Below are positions 23,940 to 35,848 of a DNA stretch of 64,000 bases, in pieces. The position numbers and the translations under genes were made by a program. Position 1 is the first letter of the stretch. Every line of letters begins with the position of its first letter. The stretch spans positions 4,549,001-4,613,000 of the forward strand of contig JAZARR010000059.1 in the NCBI GenBank assembly GCA_037389465.1, written 5' to 3'. The notes under the pieces are model-generated. The model was not told the origin of the DNA. It did no database searches and saw only the letters and a program-made list of their open reading frames with translations. Origin of the DNA: Baylisascaris procyonis. Its lineage: Eukaryota > Nematoda > Chromadorea > Rhabditida > Ascarididae.

Positions 23940-26900
23940 CTGAAGAAGTGAGCTCGAAAGAGTGATGAATATTTGCAGACACAAGCCGATATGATGAGGG
24001 AACGAGAGAGGCAGGGAGCTGGACGACTAATCGGGCAGAGCGCATACGCTTCAGACCGAGTTCTGCTTACTAATAAGAAGAGAGCTCACTGCAACGGTAT
24101 CCATTTCTACTGTAGATTTTAATAGCATTAATGTCACGCTATTTCTTCAACATCAGCTTCTGTCATGTAGCGCCTTATTCCCTTGAAAGGAGGCGAACAC
24201 CGTGCACAAAGTAGTGCAGCTTGTATGCTGCCACAGAACGGTTTTCTGTCAACTTTCTCTCGCTCGTTGCGTCCTTTTTTCTAGTTTACTGCGCAGTGAT
24301 GCAATTGTAGTTTCCTTAAGATGTTCAAATTTCATTTTGTATGGTCGTAGTCACAAGGTTTTATCGATTTCTGAATAAGAGTTCGGTTCAGCTTGCTGTA
24401 CAATGCTTTTATTTACACCCAATTTATATTGAGGTTGCGCAGTGCATTTTGTTTAGTATTTGGTGATATTGTTCTCTAGCATGAGCCATGAAGAAATACG
24501 ACAAAGTCTGCAAAAGTTGATTTTTCTATTCGTGTGTTGTCGTCACCGTTTTTTAATTTTTGCAGTGCTTGTGAGGGCTGACAGGTTACTGAGCACTTCT
24601 CGTGATTACCACTAGGTGTTTTGACTTTACCGATTAGTGCATATTGAAAGGAAACGATGTTCTCATTTCAGATGATCGAACTAATACGAATAAAGGTTTC
24701 TTCGCACGACATATTTGGCGAAAGCCATCGAAAACGCGTTCGCATTGTGACCTCCGTTTTTAGCAACTATCTTGAAACGAGCGTTGCATTTCCTGGTTGT
24801 TCTCATGTATTAAGAAAAATCCACTTTGGTCTCGAATGCTTAGTTGCCAGTGCATCATAATCATGCCGTGTTGATGTTTATTTTTCAAATTATTGAAGTT
24901 TATTTGGCGAATCGTTTTTTTTTCTTTTTTTTTTATAACACGGCTGTGTTATGTTGCCGTAATTGAGCTATGTTGTCGTTAACGAATTGTTGTATTCTGT
25001 GCATAAAAAAAAAAAAATTGTCCAAAATGCTTTCCACTGGTTATCGCCGTTTTTCGCTTTCGCAGTTTGATTTATTTTTCTTTTTTATGAGCAATTACTT
25101 TACTGTGTTTTGTTAGACGTATAAGCGATCGAAATGACTATGAGGGTTATGAACGAATTTGCAGCAAGTAAACAGGCTATCGCTTTGTATCCAACTATTG
25201 CACACGTCGCGTAGCCCCATTTATTTTTCAGTATTAACTGGAAAGATACACCGCTGTTGTTTAGGTAGATGTCTGTGGAGAGGGTTCATATTGGTGTGGT
25301 ATATGGAGAGGATTCCCTGTTGGGAGAGTCGCATTGACGAGAGTTTTGCTGGGAGTGGGCAGCCCAGCGAAAAAGTCAGGCAGTTATTCCCCACGAGGGA
25401 ACAGGAATCGCGCATCCCCCTAATCCTCATACCCAGCCTAGGCGATTTGGGGAGGTAGATGAAAGGTGAGTGGTGTTTAGGGAAACGATGAGCCACGCAT
25501 GGCAAATGGTGAGTGAAATATATGCTAGGCTATGGCTAGCCTGAGAAGGATATGAGCGAAATGCTGGGTCGATTCGTGTGCGTTTGGCGGCGGCTTGATA
25601 AAGGTGGCCTCCACTCAAGTCTAAGACCGGGCCCTTTCGGCAATTTCGGTGCCGCACTTTACTGGTGTTCCGTGCCATCGCCGAGTCATATCGACGACGA
25701 CGGCAGTTAGAATATGTTGTTTTGCCCGCTGTGATGGCCAGACTTATCCATTACTTTCCATGGGTGGTGACGCGGCCATTAGCGGAAGAGAGATGACGAG
25801 TTTGCTGGCCTCATGTCACTGACTGAGATTTTTCTTCAATTATTTGCCATATTTGAGGAGCTTTCGCGAGTTCTGTTAGTTTCACATTTTTATTTGAATT
25901 CCCGTATTTCATTTTCTTCCCGACTCCTGTATTTCCGCTAATGTCGGAGTTCTTTAACGTTTAGAGGGATGCCGTATACTAATGAGTGGCCAGCATACAC
26001 TCGATCAATCCACTATAAGCTCACGTTTCGCTGTGAATCGTGACAGTTGTTTAGTGGTGCCACGTTCATAAAATAAGAGAATCGTGTTCTCATAGAGTTT
26101 CCGGAACATATGGAAAAACCGATTTATTCTTTATTACTTTCTATTTCAATGTTCCAGCGCTGAAAAATATATGCAAGGCGTGGTCATTTAATTGTAGATC
26201 AACAGCTTCCGAGCAGAGCGAGAAGCGATGACCATAAGACAGAGCAAGCAAGCTCTCTACAAATGCCGCGAGGCAGAGGTCGGTGTGCATAAGAGGACAG
26301 CGTGTTGCTTGCAGGGATCTGTGTGCTTCTAGCTTTTGACGAGCGGTATCGTCATGAAGGTCGGTTCGGACCCTAGCCCTGTGCAATCGAGCCGCGAAGT
26401 GGCTCGGGCGTAAGGAGTGTAGGTGCTCGTTTGCACGGAGGTGGCACTGTTCGTCCCAAGGTTCTGTCGGAGCGACGTCCCGTTGTTATCCCTCCGCCTC
26501 ATTGTTGTTTGATTTTTTCAAAGACTTAATAAAAGCTCCAACTTTTCGTATTGTTGCTAGATTACACAGCATCTGGTCGACCCTCAAAAGAGAAGGAATT
26601 CGCGAGTCCTCGGGGGACAAATTAAGGGTTGGGGGCCAAAACGGGGACCCTACACCCTTTCATGTACAAAAGGGTATGTGAAAGCTGACACATGGATTAG
26701 ATGGCGAGACAGAGGATGGGAACAACGACAGAAGGAAAAAGTATAGACACGGGGGTTCAACGCGTGAAGGTAGCAGTTGTGTGAGCGGTCAGAGTGACTC
26801 AATCGTGGTATGCTGTTAGGCCACCGCCTCCTATACATTTCACACGATCACAGAGAGGCATTCGATAATGCAAGCCCGTTTGGTGCACTGAATGAGATGT

Positions 26901-27664
26901 TGAAGGCGATCGCTGCATTTTAGGAACAGCAAAAGTATCTGTTCCTCTTTCAGCTATGGAAATTTGTTATACGGTGCATGCACTGAAATGAAAATTAGAA
27001 GCTCATCGTACTGCGCTCTACGCACCTTGAGGCAGTTGGCTGGTACTTGTCGAGAGAGACCACCCTAGTCGAAGAATATGATTGTCATACACCAAACTTC
27101 GTGTTTTAATGGAGTGCATGCATACTGACGACGTTCACATGCATCTACCCCAAGATCTCAGCGAACGGTTGGATGATGTTAGACGTTTGTAGAGCATGTT
27201 CTTCTAGGTGGATTGCACTGGCTTCCCATCCAGCCACCTTTGCTTCGGTAACACAAACCAATCAACAAATTGCCGCTTGCAAGTCACATCAGTTTTAGAA
27301 TCGCTTTTCTGAGCAGACATATCAAGCAAATGGTTCAAATGAAGTCAAACGAGTAAAACGCTCTTAGAACGCAATGAACCTCTCAAACGCGCAGAAAGCT
27401 TGCAACGTCATGAATATTGCAGAAAGTTCCCCATCTCCTCAGCTGGCTTTGGCTATGCGTTCTGAATTATCGAGACCTGGTGCACATAACTGAAGAGCAA
27501 AGTGTCGAGGGGTGAAGAAGAACATAAAAGAATGCTCATTGGCGCTAAACGATAAACTGCTAAGGACCAATAAAGATGTTTTTACTATAAACGTGATTGT
27601 TCTAAAGCTGAGAACTGCAGATACGAACTTTCATGCTCCAGATTACAGTTTTTGGCCTTTCAAG
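23940..27664. other. Gene-poor stretch with repeat-like GC-rich blocks
   Basis: No splice-supported gene. From 25.2 to 25.8 kb and 26.2 to 26.7 kb the DNA becomes GC-rich and repeat-like. Near 26840-26925 a short frame (REAFDNASPFGALNE) vaguely recalls reverse-transcriptase sequence but is too short to call. 5' exons of the minus-strand gene at 23.6-23.9 kb may be hidden here. Confidence 0.4.
26130..26640 (+). mobile_element. Possible LTR end and primer-binding site of a degraded retroelement
   Basis: An AATAAA at about 26528 is followed 40 bases later by ...ATTACACAGCATC and TGGTCGACCCTCA. The latter looks like a primer-binding site (TGG complements a tRNA CCA end). G-rich leader-like DNA follows (AGGGTTGGGGGCC). 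A second LTR and intact gag/pol frames are not visible, so this would be a remnant. It is suggested by layout only; no terminal repeat was demonstrated. Confidence 0.25.
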
Positions 27665-27985
27665 TTAACATGGCTCTGATGCTGTATGGTTGCTCACACG
27701 AGGGTCTCTGACCACTGAGCCTTCATTTGCATACTGGCCTTGTCTCATTTCGCGTTGTCCAATCGTTGACATTCGTCGTTTCGTTTGCTGCTTACAATGA
27801 GCACAACTCAGCTTTTCATAAACTACGATATTTTGGCAGACAGATTTCACAGAACTGTAGCAAATTATGGTTGGTTGTAATGCTCTTTTGATTGTGTCCG
27901 GTTCGGATAACTGTTTTTTCAGGGGTCGACAAAGTAATATCTGTGTTGAAATAGCACTCGTTTGCAGTGATGCTTCAAACCAGCT
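27665..27985 (-). CDS. Terminal exon of the unrecognised helical protein
   Basis: Acceptor ATCACAG, then 106 codons and a TAA. It reads SWFEASLQTSAISTQ and later NIVVYEKLSCAHCKQQ, with a polar tail VRDPRVSNHTASEPC. The open frame extends upstream of the chosen acceptor; phase agreement with the 28150-28304 exon decided the start. Confidence 0.5.
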   Translation of the reverse strand, partial: SWFEASLQTSAISTQILLCRPLKKQLSEPDTIKRALQPTIICYSSVKSVCQNIVVYEKLSCAHCKQQTKRRMSTIGQREMRQGQYANEGSVVRDPRVSNHTASEPC

Positions 27986-30900
27986 CTGTGATACAGTCAC
28001 GTCTAGACGCAAAGAAATAGTAGCATTGATGTTGCCGTCACGGATTATGCTGGCTCCCCTTCTCATGAAAGGAATGCGGCAACTGCATACACAGTACAAA
28101 GGGCCTGGACAAACTCAGGTTTGATGCAGCGCCAAAAAATGTGTCTCACATAGGGAGTATATGGATCCAATAGACACCAACCACTAGAAATTAATTTCGA
28201 ATCGTTATTGCTCGTCACATGCCTTACTTCACTAAGCATGCTTGAAGGCCTCTTGTGAGTTCCTTTCTGTATACATGGGTCATTAATATCCAACTTTTCA
28301 TCTGCTGCAATGATATAGCAGGAGTCTAATCCGAATGGTGGAAGCGCTGCTGTTGGCGATCAGGCACTGAGGCTTGATGATTTCCGATCCAAGATGCCGC
28401 CGATGGAAGGCTGCCCAGAAAGGAGGACAGGATGTGATGAGGCCAACTCTTGCCTAATAGCTGCGTTGATCCTTCGTGCAATTTTGTAAAAATTCTCTTC
28501 ACCGATTTTGCAAGATCTCAAATTTGAAATGCATTTGTTAAATTGTGACGCAGCGTTATCAAAAAGGAAGTAAATGACTTGAAGCTTTGTTGAGTACATT
28601 ATCACCTGATACTGACATGAATTCAGAAACTCGACTCGCGGACGCATTGAGATTAGTTCTTTTCCGGCAGTTTCATTTACCTTCGCTGCTGTTATAATAG
28701 CGACCTGAATTTCGTGCAGTTAGGAACCTTTGCCTGGTTAAGCTGATTACGAATTACTTTGTGCAGAGTTTTGTTTGATGTAGTGTTTCGATTTACTGTA
28801 ATTCTCTTACGGTTCCACACGTTGTCATAGAAAATGATGCTGTTGAGGAATCCTCGAAAAATTAAAAGAAGTTGCTTTTTCACGAGTTAAGATGACCATT
28901 TTCGGCTTCTCATCTGATTATCTGACGCAACCCATCAATTAATGTTAGTAAGGTTGAATTTTGATATGCGTGTTTTTTAGAGAGAAGGATTCGACTGTGC
29001 CTACCAAATTTGATGTCTTTAGGTTTGCTTCGAGACCCTGAGAAAACGTTAGAGATAAATAGACCCACACACGCATGCAAGCAAAGGGGTTGACCGAGAC
29101 GATGTGTTTCGTCCTTTAACACAAAAAATAGAAGCGATTAAATCAGCCTTTTGATGGTTCATTCAAAAGTTGCTACCGTTTAAATTTTTCAATAGGTTGG
29201 GGCATTCTCAGATGTGAAGTTTGTTTGCTTTAAATTTACGTTGGTCAGTTTGAGGCCGACTTTTAACGATTAAGGAGTGTGCCACTAACGAAAATGGGCA
29301 GTGTCACTCTGGCAACTGCCACTCTCTGGCGGGAAAGACGTGTGCACAGGGTGCCTCTAAGATACCTTACAGGAGAACTGATAAACCATCTACTATTAGT
29401 CGGCGGCCGCACCAACGGCTTCTTTCGACGGGAAGGATTGAAAACGGCCAGTGCGGCTTGCCGCTTAATGTGTTGGAGTTCGGTCACTAGCTACTGAAAA
29501 TTGCTCTTACCTCTCTTTGGCAGCTGGCTGCTCGGCGGCAAATTGCTGGATGCAGGAAACTGATGGTTGCTAGCTGCGTGGAATTTCGCTTGATGGCTAA
29601 GTAATCCGTTTCAAATAGAAACACCCTTAGGGTTATTGGCAACCGAACAAAATTTCTGCTGTTGCCATTGCTGGTGGAACTCGGTAGGCACTTTATAGAT
29701 ACCTCTATACGTCTTTTAAGCTCCTCTATTTACTTCGTTTTGGCTCATCTGAGTTCAATTGGCGCAGTTGAACTGTATGCTCTGAAATCTACAAATGATT
29801 GTAGTCTTTGACTTCTCGTGCTAAGATCATAATGTGAGCGCCCAAGAAAAGCCTCTTCAGCACTTCTTAAAAGTGTTTTCAGAATGCTGAAATTCAATCT
29901 TTGTTGGCTTTGTATATACTCATTAATGTTTGTTAATCCATAATCCACAAGTGTCTGGTAATGGCAGCTTTTATGACGGCTTTCATGATAGATTTGAAAA
30001 AAGGATTTCATGGTCCTTCAAAAGATAATTCTTAAGTCGTGCTATAATACTCTTAGTAGAATTTTTATGGCATCATTTTAGCTTTTATTTCTTGCTTGTG
30101 GCTTGCAGCTGATTTTGTAGTAAATTTTACAGCAATTTTATAGTAAATGATAGTTACTTCAAGAGATTTAATAGCGATTTTCAAAACGTTTTTTAGCACT
30201 ATTGCTATAGTTCCTATGTAATGGAGGTGAATGACTAAATCAGACAAATAATAGCCACAATGCATCGGAGTATTGAAGTTTGAAAGTTTTGCCCCCAGCG
30301 AAATTGATTTAGCCATTTTTTTATAATGCAGAACTGATCGTAACGACAATTAACGAATATCTATGAAAAAATACTGTTCGAGTTTCTGAGAGCACTAATT
30401 GTTGCGCAAGCGCTGTTGGGCGGCTTTATCGAAATACAACCGCTGTGCTGTTGAGGGCGTTGGGAGTGCTGCACTACCCTGCTATATGCTGTTGCTCATA
30501 ACCGGTATTCGAGGCGGGCAGCGTGTGCACCTTCTAGTCTCTTCTTCCATCGACGCGATTCTCCTCCACTTATGGGTTGGCTGTCCGAACAACTGCCCCT
30601 CACTGGTGGCACAGCACTGGCTCGTCTCTTCATTTTCTTACGTTTGTTTTCTATTTTTTGAAGTTCTTGACCACGTTGAGTTGTTTCCGATTGGATTTCA
30701 TGCGTTAACCTCAAAAAATGTCTATCTTAACACAATGGTTTCCGTTTTTGTTGACTGAGCAGCATGTAATTTTACCGATCAAACTATCAGTTCTGAGAGG
30801 GATCCCTCTAATGCACATGAAAACGTATTTCTAATAACAGCTGGCAACAGCGTACATGAGCATTCTACATATCTCCTATGGTCTCAAATAAACGGCCCAA

Positions 30901-33689
30901 TGCTTCTTCTCTCCTTTCTCGTGTTATGAGTTTTGCGATGTTCAGTGAGGTCCTACATTCAAGTGAGTTTTCTACATGCGTAATACGATGAAAGTGTGTG
31001 TACATCTATATTGAGGTGTCACATCTAGAGGAGAAATTTTGTCGCGCTAAAATATGTTTCATCTTGATCTCGGTACAAGTTAGCGATTTTTTTTTTTTTC
31101 TGCTAGCGATGTTCAACAGATAATTGTTTGTGAGAGGCTTGCAGAAACCAATCATAGAGAGATGCAGGCTCAAGAAAAAAATATTGAAATTGGTGTCGCT
31201 ATGAAAAGAGATAAACGTGCAAGCCTATAAGAAATGAAAGCATAAAGCTTTCGAGGGGACTCAAACAATTTCTAGACAAGTTTTTGCTCCCGTATAAAGT
31301 GAAAAGATCCTCGGTGAGGTATTATTAAATAGTGAAAAAAGTAACCTTCAATAGGCATCGGTTCGTTCGATCCGTCAGCAGTGTTCGCTATTGCTGCACT
31401 TTCCGTTCGTTGAACATGAGTTGTGTTCGGACCATGTTGTTTGGCACGGAAATGTCTACGTTATGTGTAGACGATGAGTTTATGTCTTTGAGTAAGTTTC
31501 AGGGCTTTTGAATAAATTGCTACTTCGATCTGATATTAATTACTGATTAATGTGCATTTCCCGACTGATCATTTGGCGGTCGGCTTTTTGTTAAAAGTGC
31601 GGCCATTTGGACGATGCAAATGGATTCAACGATATGCCCCGATACTTCTATCGATAGCACATTACCGTAAGTGATTGCTTTTTGAATACGATTTACTGGT
31701 GTTTTTTGTCTATGCTCGCAGCACTAGATTTACTGGTTTGAATAATGCGCTTCAATTGTGAATTGCTGCTTCGAGTGATTTCCTCCACAATAAATGTGCA
31801 ACACGATTTTAAAAAGCGTTACTCAGACGCTTCATGCAATCAAAAAGTGAATCGAAACTTGTTCATTCTACTCTCTTCTTGTTATCTTTTACTATCGCCT
31901 TCCATGCGCATGCCTTTCCGTGTTATCGTATCCGTTCTATTGTCGTTAGGTGCCTTCATAAATGTAACCGTCGTTTCCTTAAATTCTGAATGAATTTCGA
32001 GCTTTCATTGACCGTCGTGAATGTTTTCATTCATTGCAGCGAACTGTTTTATCCATCAAGACACCTATTGAAGACACTTTTTTACTTGAAGGTATCAAGA
32101 AATTATGTCCCTGCGGATTCCAACTAATATCAAGCATTCTCATGAACTGACACCTTCAAAATGAGTAAGTACAGAGCAATAGTATCGGCGTTTGTGAAAA
32201 ATATGAGATGCATAGAACAACACTTTAATCAGTCAAATAAAGTCAAAAATAGAACTTCGATTCACATCAAAAATTCGATGCCCAAAGCAATGATTTTTTT
32301 TCGGACTTGGACTACATTTACTACTTTGAATAATGCGCTTCTATTCAGCTATGCTTTCCATAAAACTGATGGTAGCCATCCAGTGTTAAAGAGAATAAAT
32401 ACTCGAGATTGTCGCTTAATTATGTTGGCACTTCGTTTAATTATGTTGGCACTAACTCCTCTTTTATTTGATACTGATTTCTGTCCCTAAACAAAAGAAT
32501 AATTGTAAGCATAAAAGAATATCTTTGCGCTCGCTCTTTCAGCAGTATTTTTGGACGTTTCGCTTCTCATTGAAGCCAGTTTTCGGCAAATTATTAGAAA
32601 ACTCGAAACACGCCATGGCAAGGAATATTAAGTACCAAATATTTTTACTCAACAGTTTACCCTGATACGCTATGAGTTCTAGTGTTTGTTTTTCTCGCCT
32701 TCACCAATCCTTACTCACCCTCCCCCTTCTCCCCCCCCCCCTCCCCCATTCCATGCCTCCAATCGGCAACTATATTCAAGTGAACTCTCCTGATGTGACT
32801 TATTAGTTCTAATTCTGGAAATTTGTATTCCTTGTGCATCCATATTCTGCGCATAGCGGATCAGACACTTCTGAATGAAACCTAGTCGGTCAAGAACACC
32901 ATCGATACTAGATTTAGTCCACCAACATATCGTCATAGCTTAAATCAGTGTCAGTCCCGATTGTAATAGGATCTATAATCTGGACCCCATTCGCGGCTGC
33001 CATATCATCGCGTTATGTTGATAACAGCGCAGTGCAATTCTGTCGACAGCGTAATGCACCTTAGCGGTCTGACTATTTCGTCTGGTGGTATTTCTTATGA
33101 ATATGTCGCCATGGCGCACGTTAACTCACTTGTAAGAAGTAATGCATCTGCATCCTGAGAAATTCAGTTAAATCTGAAAGTCAGAGGAACGCTTGTTTTG
33201 TATAATTTTTCTTCTCATTGGAGGGCTTTTCTCCCTCAAACTAAGAAGCTTCTTATGCTTTAACGGGTGCTCGTTGAAGAGAAAACTGTTACGGCAAAAC
33301 ATCGTGTAAAGCACTCGTTTAAATCCATTTTATAAAGCGTTTCCGATATGCAAAGCATATTTTTCTTCAACAGTTTTACATGATTCTTCAAATATGACGC
33401 CAATTCTCTTCTTCTTAAATTCTTATGGTGGTGACATTTCTGTAATTGATGAGTCAAATTTATATGCTGCCTTGCCGGCAAGCGGAAGCGACTTTTTGCT
33501 GCCAATGGAGTAATTGCGACTTGCTTCAGGGACATGCGCATTGCGATAGTGACGCCAGCTCCTTGAGAAATGCAGCGCGCTCAGCTCCCTTACCTCTGCG
33601 TTATTCTGCACGCCCTTAAAAACCGGTAAACCCGAACCGGCGCTTGCTATTGCGTCTCCATTTCGAACGTCCTCCAATCCCCTTAACAT
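27665..33689 (-). CDS. Unrecognised, mainly helical protein of about 522 residues (eleven exons)
   Basis: Exons in transcript order: 33689-33594, 33439-33293, 32870-32800, 30709-30531, 29781-29734, 29690-29625, 29486-29371, 29037-29005, 28704-28368, 28304-28150 and 27985-27665. All phases agree and the total of 1569 bases is 523 codons. It starts at ATG with MLRGLEDVRNGDAIASAGSG and a GTAAGG donor. Residues 33-190 are rich in Lys, Arg, Glu and Leu (RRRELASYLKNHVKLLKK; GQELQKIENKRKKMKRR), suggesting helices or coiled coil. A Gln-rich piece (EFHQQWQQQKF) follows, then a basic loop (NPSRRKKPLVRPP). The largest exon encodes AAKVNETAGKELISMRPR and later ARRINAAIRQELAS. The C-terminal part has VYEKLSCAHCKQQTKRRMS. 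I recognise no family; a BAR-like or coiled-coil scaffold is possible but unproven. The weakest points are the GTCACA donor of exon 3 and the acceptors of exons 6 and 7. Confidence 0.5.
28368..28704 (-). CDS. Largest exon of the unrecognised helical protein
   Basis: Acceptor AAATTCAG, 337 bases, phase 0 in, donor GTGCCT in phase 1. The open frame is continuous, from VAIITAAKVNETAGKEL through FDNAASQFNKCISNLRSC to GGILDRKSSSL. This is long for a chance frame in this AT-rich DNA and is the best evidence that the minus-strand gene is real. Confidence 0.6.
32416..32453. repeat. Direct repeat, 17-bp unit
   Basis: TTAATTATGTTGGCACT occurs twice with a 21-base period inside an intron of the minus-strand helical-protein gene. 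A local tandem duplication. Confidence 0.8.
33594..33689 (-). CDS. First coding exon of the unrecognised helical protein
   Basis: ATG at 33689 opens MLRGLEDVRNGDAIASAG, ending after 32 codons at a strong GTAAGG donor in phase 0. The next exon (33439-33293) begins after TTACAG in phase 0 and is rich in basic residues. An opposing plus-strand frame from 33688 overlaps only at the start and is taken as a shadow. Confidence 0.5.
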
Positions 33690-35788
33690 GGCTCTCCCGT
33701 CAGCGCATCATGAGCCACCATCAGCGAGTACACTTCAAAAATTTGGCAGATCTTTAATGTCGAACATTTTGCAACGAAGAGCACGTTATCGTTTCTTGCG
33801 ATCCATACTTTGTAACAACCAGCCGCCTACTACACACCAACAGTATAAGTTAAAATCGACCTCTGCCCATGACTATTTCGAAAATGCACTGCACTTCATG
33901 CTTGCCAGCACAGAAAATACTCGCGGAGGGAGCTTAACAAGTTTGGACTTCAGAAATTAACACCGATAACTAGCAACTCCCCTCTCTCGACATCATACCT
34001 GAAGTGTTTGGCGGTATTGCAAGAAAAAACTTCCAATAGTATCCCCGGATACCTTAGAGTATATTTTCAAGCCCGGGATCCCTTTGAAAAATTCCTTTTG
34101 AATTCTACCGTAAGAGCTCGAAAATAGGTTTGTGCAGAGACCCCCCGTAGCAATCACCAAACAAGAGGAATTCACTGTTGGGACTCTTCAGAACCATATC
34201 ATTATGGAGTTCCGTTCGGCTGTCACACACAAGCACTTTTTTCCTCAAATTTTTGTTCACTTATTTACTCACTTGACTGAACTTACGCTGAGGATTTCAA
34301 GAATGCAATAATTCCCTGTGCATGTCACTTCGTTTTTATTATTTGAAGTTCCCATTCCACGACCCCAATCAAAATACTAATCCCGATTACTGGAGACCTC
34401 CTTGAACATGACCCTAACACTGTCTTCGCCTACGATCCTGGACACTTCTTTTGCGCATGACCTGGACTTCCCTACTGCGTATCATTTGGATGTTATTGCG
34501 GTATACTGCTTACGTTGTCAGTCCCACTATGCACAAAAGCATTTAATCAATACAGGCTATGAGAAATAAATGTATAACGAGCAAAATCGGCATATTAAAA
34601 ATGAAGGGGATAATAAAGAGAGGATTTCGGAAATGCACTTAGTCAAGAAAGACGGCAATAATAAGACGAATGGAGGAGATAATGAAAGCGGTGTTCTAGG
34701 CGCTTTTCCTTAAGGATATACGATTGAAGTGCACTTTTAAAAACAATGCCACAGAGAGCTAAGAAGAAGGCTTACATAGAGGTATGAAATTAACTACTGA
34801 GAGGCACTATTCGCTCTTCTGCCTTAACTGTTCGATTCGATCGTACTGCTGCCTTAGGGCATTTTGCTTTGTGGAAATAGGGAATATACAACAAAACGGA
34901 GTAAGACTAATGGATCGCTAAATGTGGTGTCTTTTGAAAGTATCTTTGACCGAATTTTATCGAGAAACCTTTCCAACAAATGAGATGTCTTTACCACGCA
35001 GCAATTAGCGAACGCAGCAGGTGAAATGATGTGTTGATACAACTGTCGAATCTTTGGCGAACTGAACACTACATTCGCTAAAGATGAAACACAAATGCGT
35101 TTAAAAGGAGGCCTAGTCTTAATAGTGAAGTACGAGAAAAAACAACAATGCCGATACCACACAACAACAGACAATTCAGCGCAGCTGTGAGCCGAACTAT
35201 ATGATAAAGCAGCTCATTAACAAAAACATCCTTCTATATTGACCGGTGTAACAACCTATTCTACAAGCAGTGTGCGTGTGATATTTTTTTGATGCTTCTA
35301 AATTCCACAAAGAACAAGAGCGAGGAAAAATAAAATAAACGACTTGAAAAAAAAGAATCGGAAAACCCTTGTTTTGTCTGTCCCATCATTCCGAATACCT
35401 TTCAACAAGTCAGAAAATGATCGACACAGTTGTTACAGTTCCACCAATAACTCTACTCACGAAACGCACTGAACAAATATCTTCTGGAAAAGCTCGCAAC
35501 TGCCAATCCCATTTAAACAAGAGGACACTATTAGCACCTTGCCTCAAAATTATGTCCTTAAAACGAGCGCACTGAAAGGAAAGAAATAATGGATTAGCTT
35601 GTAAAGTAACTAAAAAATACGAGATAGAATGATGAATCATGAGAGCTCGTTTAAATAAGAAGTTACTGTGTTTGAAGAGTTCGATAAAGCTATCCAAGAT
35701 GGATGAATGTTGAGGAAATGCGTGGCAAGTCGTGAGTTCAAATGATATGTGTAGTTTCCGCGATACGCAGAAGAGATCGTCGCTAGCC
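33690..35788. other. Intergenic region between two minus-strand genes
   Basis: AT-rich with no convincing exon on either strand. It should hold the promoter of the helical-protein gene near 33.7 kb and the 3' UTR of the innexin near 35.8 kb. A plus-strand frame at 33688-33960 and a minus-strand frame at 34854-35174 lack usable splice context. Confidence 0.4.
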
Positions 35789-35848
35789 TCAAACCTGTTT
35801 CGATTTTGGTGGTCCCACATAATCCGGCTGCATGAGTGGTGCAGTCAG
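35789..35848 (-). CDS. inx-3: Innexin exon 8: C-terminus
   Basis: TTCTTGCAG acceptor, then [19 protein letters not shown] and TGA at 35789-35791. The APDY/QPDY element near the end corresponds to the last residues of INX-3. Confidence 0.88.
   Translation of the reverse strand: MTAPLMQPDYVGPPKSKQV

Noticed and set aside
26840..26925. Frame REAFDNASPFGALNE resembling the LINE reverse-transcriptase AFD motif
   Set aside because: Too short, with no neighbouring RT motifs in any frame.
29279..29497. Plus-strand frames with Cys-rich reading (GQCHSGNCHS) suggesting a secreted protein
   Set aside because: They overlap the minus-strand exon 29371-29486 and have no acceptor or donor of their own.
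30399..30758. 119-codon plus-strand frame
   Set aside because: It is the shadow of the minus-strand exon 30531-30709, which has splice sites and phase on both sides.
33688..33960. Plus-strand 90-codon frame starting MALPSAHHEPP
   Set aside because: No splice or promoter support. It begins at the start codon region of the opposing minus-strand gene, whose exons chain in phase.
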